Shown here: in pieces, positions 8,604 to 11,412 of the stretch
How the letters are laid out: every line of letters starts with the position of its first letter
Numbering within the stretch: the first letter of the stretch is position 1
Assembly: GCA_022578965.1 (NCBI GenBank)
Contig: MU401051.1
Span: 1-11,412, forward strand
DNA length: 11,412 nucleotides
Direction: 5' to 3'
Origin: Xylaria sp. FL1777
Taxonomy: Eukaryota; Ascomycota; Sordariomycetes; Xylariales; Xylariaceae
Position numbers and translations under genes: made by a program
The notes under the pieces: generated by a model
Databases searched by the model: none
Seen by the model: the letters and a program-made list of their open reading frames with translations, nothing else
Told to the model about the DNA's origin: nothing

Positions 8604-9051
8604 TAAACATAGTTATTAAAACTGTATTAAAAAAAGCCAAGCTGCAAATTTCGGGTTTTATAAGGTTTTATCAAGTTAAAAACGCAGTATGCATTTTAAG
8701 CAATAAAAGATTAAAACAAAGATAAATAACTCAAAGTAAATATTGCTAAAGAAAATGCAGCAAAAAAACAAAGCTATATAAAATAGCTATTAATGTTATA
8801 TTAATAAATAATATATATTTATTAGTAAATATTATAACAAAAGGCTTTAGTAGATAAAAAAAAAAGCTTAAGCTTATTAGTATTAAAAAAAATATGCTAA
8901 AAAAGGATTCGTAAGGCTTTTAGCTTAAAACAAAATAATAAAATATTAGTAAAATTATTATGTTTTAAAAAATTAATATAAAGAGTTAAAAAGCTTTATA
9001 TAAAATAATTTATTATATGTTTTAATGTATAGCTAGCTATATTAATTACTT
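8604..9051 (+). pseudogene. Plus-strand coding ghost, segment 4 (helical, basic)
   Basis: Codons starting at positions divisible by 3 read GFIKLKTQYAF, KVNIAKENAAKKQSYIK and VDKKKSLSLLVLKKIC, then KRIRKAFSLKQNNKILVKLL and RVKKLYIK. Stops are all TAA or TAG, about 15 in 137 codons, concentrated at 8785-8840. The run from 8838 to 9050 has only a few. The residues suggest amphipathic basic helices, with Lys possibly standing for former Glu. If segments 1-4 were one gene, this would be its C-terminus, about 1,100 codons from the start. The next family half-site lies 75 bases downstream at 9127. Family unknown. Confidence 0.28.
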
Positions 9052-9126
9052 TTTTTATATAAATAAATTAGTATAGTAAATATAACAAAATAAATAAAAA
9101 ATGTATAAAAAAAAAAAATAGCATAC

Positions 9127-9142
9127 AAAAAACTAAATATTT
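9127..9142. repeat. Family half-site AAAAAACTAAATATTT
   Basis: An exact match to the half-site, followed by AAGG as in other copies. It lies 59 bases before an identical half-site at 9186 in the same orientation. It has no inverted partner of its own. Confidence 0.7.
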
Positions 9143-9173
9143 AAGGAATAAAGAAAACAAAAAAAATAAAAAA

Positions 9174-9274
9174 ATAAAGGCTTATAAAAAACTAAATATT
9201 TTAAGACATATAGTTTCTTTTTTTTTAAAAAAGACTATATGTCTTAAAATATTTAGTTTTTTATAGGCCCTTAT
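9174..9274. repeat. Long hairpin, 41-base arms, ACTAAATATTT family
   Basis: Arms 9174-9214 and 9234-9274 pair at 39 of 41 positions around a 19-base loop. Both mismatches (A9178 opposite C9270 and T9182 opposite G9266) are explained by C-to-T change after a C, one on each strand, if the right arm is ancestral. Each arm carries the full half-site (9186-9201, 9247-9262). It lies between plus-strand ghosts ending near 9051 and starting near 9449. Confidence 0.9.
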
Positions 9275-9448
9275 ATATATATAAGCAGTTTAAAAATACA
9301 AACAAAAATAAAAAAACACAAAAAAAATAAAAAATAAAGCATACTATAGTTGCATTAATAAAAATAAAAGTATAAAATTTGTTTTTATATGCAATAATAC
9401 GCATTATTAAATAAAAGAAAAAACTGCTAGTTAAGCTAATTATAATAA

Positions 9449-9883
9449 ACTAGTAATAAAAAAAAAAAAGCAAAAGCAAAAAAACGATTTTTGCTAAAAA
9501 TAAAGGCCTTGCTAGCAATAAAAACAAAAGGATTTTGCTATAACAAAGTAAAGAAAGAGTTAAGCAATAAAACAACAAGCTTATTTAAAATATAGAGCAT
9601 AAAAAACAAAAAAAAAATCAAAAAAAAAAAAATAACCAGTTTTAAGGCGTTTAAAACAGTACTATTACTTTTATTGCTATTAAAAAAGCTTAGGTTACTA
9701 AAACTAAAAAAACTTTAAAATTAAAAACAAGCAAAAAAAGCAAAAAAGAAAAAAAATTCTAGTTTAAACAGTTTAAAATCCGTAATATTACTATTGTTTA
9801 AATTTAAAAAAGCAAAGCTATCTATATATAGCAGTTCTAAAGATTGCTTAAACAAAAAAATAAAAAGTAGCAATAGTACTTAA
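9449..9883 (+). pseudogene. Best plus-strand coding remnant, Lys/Ser/Leu-rich, 145 codons
   Basis: Codons with remainder 2 run from 9449 to TAA 9881-9883 with only three internal stops (TAG near 9593, TAA near 9717 and 9723). There is no ATG. The start is basic (NKKKKAKAKKRFLLKIKALL, then KGFCYNKVKKEL). The middle and end hold a 41-residue in-frame repeat whose core is Ser-x-x-x-x-Lys-x-Val followed by a Leu run (SFKAFKTVLLLL and SLNSLKSVILLL). The tail is Ser/Lys-rich (SIYSSSKDCLNKKIKSSNST). If many Lys were Glu before G-to-A change, the repeats would be Ser/Leu modules in an acidic, disordered region. I do not recognise the family. Confidence 0.5.
9638..9820 (+). repeat. 123-base degenerate in-frame direct repeat
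   Basis: The segment starting at AGT 9638 recurs, diverged, at AGT 9761, exactly 41 codons later. Both encode a Ser/Phe-Leu, Lys, Val, poly-Leu, Lys-Lys pattern in the same frame. Conservation is better at the protein pattern than at the base level, which suggests an old duplication inside a coding sequence. Confidence 0.5.
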
Positions 9884-10092
9884 AAATAAATAAAAAAAAG
9901 TTAGATAATTAAAAACAAAACATTTATAAAAAAAAAAAAAAAAAATAAGCAAAATTAGCTTTAAGTAAAATAACAGTAATACAAAAGCAAATTAAAAGTT
10001 AAAAGCAATAAAGTAAAAAAATAAAAATATATAAATGCTAAAATATTTTTATTAAAAAACAGGTTAAAAAAAAAAATACAAAATTAATTAAA

Positions 10093-10371
10093 AAGTTTAA
10101 CAGTTTTTTATTTTAGTTTAATAATTTGTTATGCTTAGGCTTTTTTACGTTTTTGTTAATTATATTTAGCAGCTAATAAAGGCATAATAATTAGGCTACA
10201 AAAAAAACAGTAAAGCAAACAAAAATAATAATACAACAAATAAAAGCGCTAAAAAAAAGCAAGCAAAAATAGCAATATAACAAGTAAAAGCACTAAAAAA
10301 AAGCTAAAAAAGCGCTAAACAAGCACTAAATAAGCACTAAAAAATAAGCTTAATAATAGCGCATAACTTAA
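10093..10371 (+). pseudogene. Possible Lys/Gln-rich coiled-coil ghost, doubtful
   Basis: The frame with remainder 1 reads FNNLLCLGFFTFLLIIFSS, then a Lys/Gln/Ala-rich part (KQTKIIIQQIKALKKSKQK) resembling in composition the coil tail at 160-480. It carries about 12 TAA/TAG codons in 93, no fewer than chance. If these were Gln codons (CAA/CAG) the sequence would be a continuous Gln/Lys coil, but A-rich DNA gives similar readings by itself. Confidence 0.18.
10245..10341. repeat. AGCRCTAAA motif spaced in multiples of 11 bases
   Basis: AGC(A/G)CTAAA occurs at 10245, 10289, 10311, 10322 and 10333, spaced 44, 22, 11 and 11 bases. This points to a worn 11-base tandem array. Eleven is not a multiple of three, so it argues against a maintained coding frame here. 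Confidence 0.55.
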
Positions 10372-10717
10372 AAAAAAACAAGCTATAATAAAAATGCAAA
10401 TATAATAAAAATAAAAAAAAAAAAAAAAAGAAAGAAAAGCAATAGTAATAAAAAATAAAATTTATAAACGAATTTTTATAATGTATATTAAAAAAGTTAT
10501 AGTATTACAAAAAAGTTAATACGCAAAAAATTAAGTACATTAAGCAACAAAAAAAAAATGATTAGCTTTAAATAAAGCAATGCAAAAGTATTATTACATT
10601 AAACTAGCAGATTACAAAAATAAAAGCACATAAAGCTAGCAAATAATTAAGCATAAAAGCTATTAATAAAAAAATCAATAAAAATTTTCACTAAGTTAAA
10701 CATATAAACACGCTACT

Positions 10718-10740
10718 AACCTTAACCTAAGGAACCTTAA
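10718..10740. other. Telomere-like CCTTAACCTAAGG at a composition boundary
   Basis: AACCTTAA occurs at 10718-10725 and again at 10733-10740. Between and overlapping them lies CCTTAACCTAAGG (10720-10732), whose CCTTA and TAAGG ends pair. It resembles a degenerate stretch of CCCTAA-type telomere repeat but is too short to prove it. It stands where A-rich DNA with GpC gives way to G-free T-rich DNA. Confidence 0.35.
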
Positions 10741-11412
10741 AACTTTTATACCTTTTTAATAGTTAACGCGCTTTTTCTTTATAAAACTTCTTTTTTTTTT
10801 CCATTTTTAAAAAATACTATTTATAACTTTAAAAATTTTTTACCTTTTTTTTATAAAATATTATAATTTCCTTTTTTTTTTTTTTTTTTTTTCTTTTTTT
10901 TTTATTATATGCTTAACCTTAAATTTTATATTTTTTACTTTTTTTTTACTTTTTTTTTTTTTCCATACTTTTATTTCTTCTTTATAAAACATTTTAAAAA
11001 AAAAAAAAAATCTATAACGTAACTTTAATTTTTTTTAACTTTTGCTGTTTTATATTATAACAATAATTTTGCCTTTTTTTTTTTACATTTTTTTTCTTTT
11101 TTCTTATAAAATATATCTTTTTAAAAACAACTTTAACATTTTTTTTTTTTTTTTTTATAATTTTTTTCCTTTTTATATATTACCTTTTATTTTTTATTCC
11201 TATAATAATATCTTATTTTTTGTTTATTTTTTTTTCTCTAATTATAATTTTAAATTTTACTTTATATATAACAATACATTATTATATAACTTTACTTGTT
11301 TTTTATAAACTTATAATCTTTTTTTTATAAAACTTTAATTTTTTTTTTATAAACTTTTAACTTTTTTTTTATAAAACTTTTACTTTTTTTTTTTTAAAAC
11401 TTTTTTTTTTTT
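10741..11412. other. G-depleted, T-rich, strand-asymmetric terminal region
   Basis: Only 10 G occur on the plus strand in 672 bases, while C remains common. In 11101-11220 there are 12 C (5 after T, 3 after C, 4 after A) and no G. Long T runs dominate (for example 10872-10892). TTTATAAAA-type words recur throughout. A Phe/Tyr/Ile-rich open frame at 11042-11308 is a by-product of the T-richness. No gene seen. Confidence 0.8.
11284..11412. repeat. 22-base tandem satellite running off the window
   Basis: ATAAA(A)C occurs at 11305, 11327, 11349 and 11371, exactly 22 bases apart, each followed by CTT-type sequence and a run of 8-10 T. A worn copy (TTTAAAAC) falls at 11393-11400, and a weaker one near 11284. 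The array reaches the last base, so its full length is unknown. Confidence 0.75.

Larger units (their letters stand above)
9884..10717. other. A-rich stretch with poly-A runs, little coding signal
   Basis: The plus strand is dominated by A runs (for example 9930-9945 and 10410-10428). One weak Lys/Gln-rich frame is listed at 10093-10371, and an 11-base periodicity at 10245-10341. From 10380 to 10680 I see nothing organised. Confidence 0.45.

Noticed and set aside
160..9883. A genetic code in which TAA and TAG mean Gln (ciliate type), making the ghosts intact genes
   Set aside because: It is attractive because TGA is rare and Gln fits the coil tail. But GA dinucleotides are depleted overall, so TGA is rare in every frame. 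CAA/CAG are also used for Gln, frame changes occur, and no long ATG-initiated frame is seen. A search for intact homologues under both codes would decide.
11042..11308. Plus-strand 88-residue Phe/Tyr/Ile-rich frame
   Set aside because: It is a product of T runs in a G-free tract. There is almost no Ala, Gly, Asp or Glu and part of it lies in the 22-base satellite.
1..11412. Mitochondrial or plastid genome fragment
   Set aside because: No rRNA, tRNA or respiratory-chain protein pattern is visible, and the coding-like frames are broken.
1..11412. Classic Neurospora-type repeat-induced point mutation
   Set aside because: Loss of C and decayed repeats fit, but CpA is as common as CpT among residual C. 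The context that is depleted is YpC. It may still be a variant of the same process.
1..11412. CRISPR array, riboswitches, bacterial promoters and terminators
   Set aside because: The repeats have no spacer organisation, the hairpins are A/T palindromes without GC stems, and TATA-like or AT-rich boxes occur everywhere by composition.

Overview
This window is extremely AT-rich: in 6001-6240, 47 of 240 bases are G or C. I find no intact gene, tRNA, rRNA or CRISPR array. It looks like a decayed repeat 'graveyard' of a eukaryotic, probably fungal, AT-rich and possibly subtelomeric compartment. The fungal call is an inference. It rests on decay by C-to-T (G-to-A) change, on coding remnants broken almost only by TAA/TAG, and on one remnant with a lysine/alanine/glutamate-rich coiled-coil tail of the kind common in fungal DNA-transposon proteins. 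No catalytic motif survives well enough to prove any family.

Layout. Minus-strand coding ghosts lie at 160-1140, 1804-2280, 3106-3489 and 3731-4500. Plus-strand ghosts lie at 5733-9051 (in segments that change frame, two of the changes at poly-A runs) and at 9449-9883. Most lack an ATG and show as stop-poor frames with structured amino-acid composition; the clearest are 3253-3489 (79 codons, no stop) and 9449-9883 (145 codons, three internal stops). Between the ghosts sits a family of palindromic elements built on a 16-base half-site, AAAAAACTAAATATTT. Nine copies or near-copies occur, several paired as hairpins at 3059-3105, 4905-4950 and 9174-9274. Short tandem repeats (39, 44, 54, 123 and 11 bases) are scattered through the window.

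The right end differs. From about 10741 the plus strand is almost free of G (10 G in 672 bases) and very T-rich, and it ends in a 22-base tandem repeat that runs to the window edge. The boundary holds a telomere-like CCTTAACCTAAGG. To the left, residual C is almost never preceded by a pyrimidine. To the right, TC and CC are common and GC is nearly absent. The window therefore records two mutational regimes with a sharp junction.

No working gene set can be proposed. The most notable points are the unusual sequence context of the C-to-T decay (loss after T or C, not the classic CpA pattern of repeat-induced point mutation), the palindrome family between the ghosts, and the strand-asymmetric, satellite-bearing right end.
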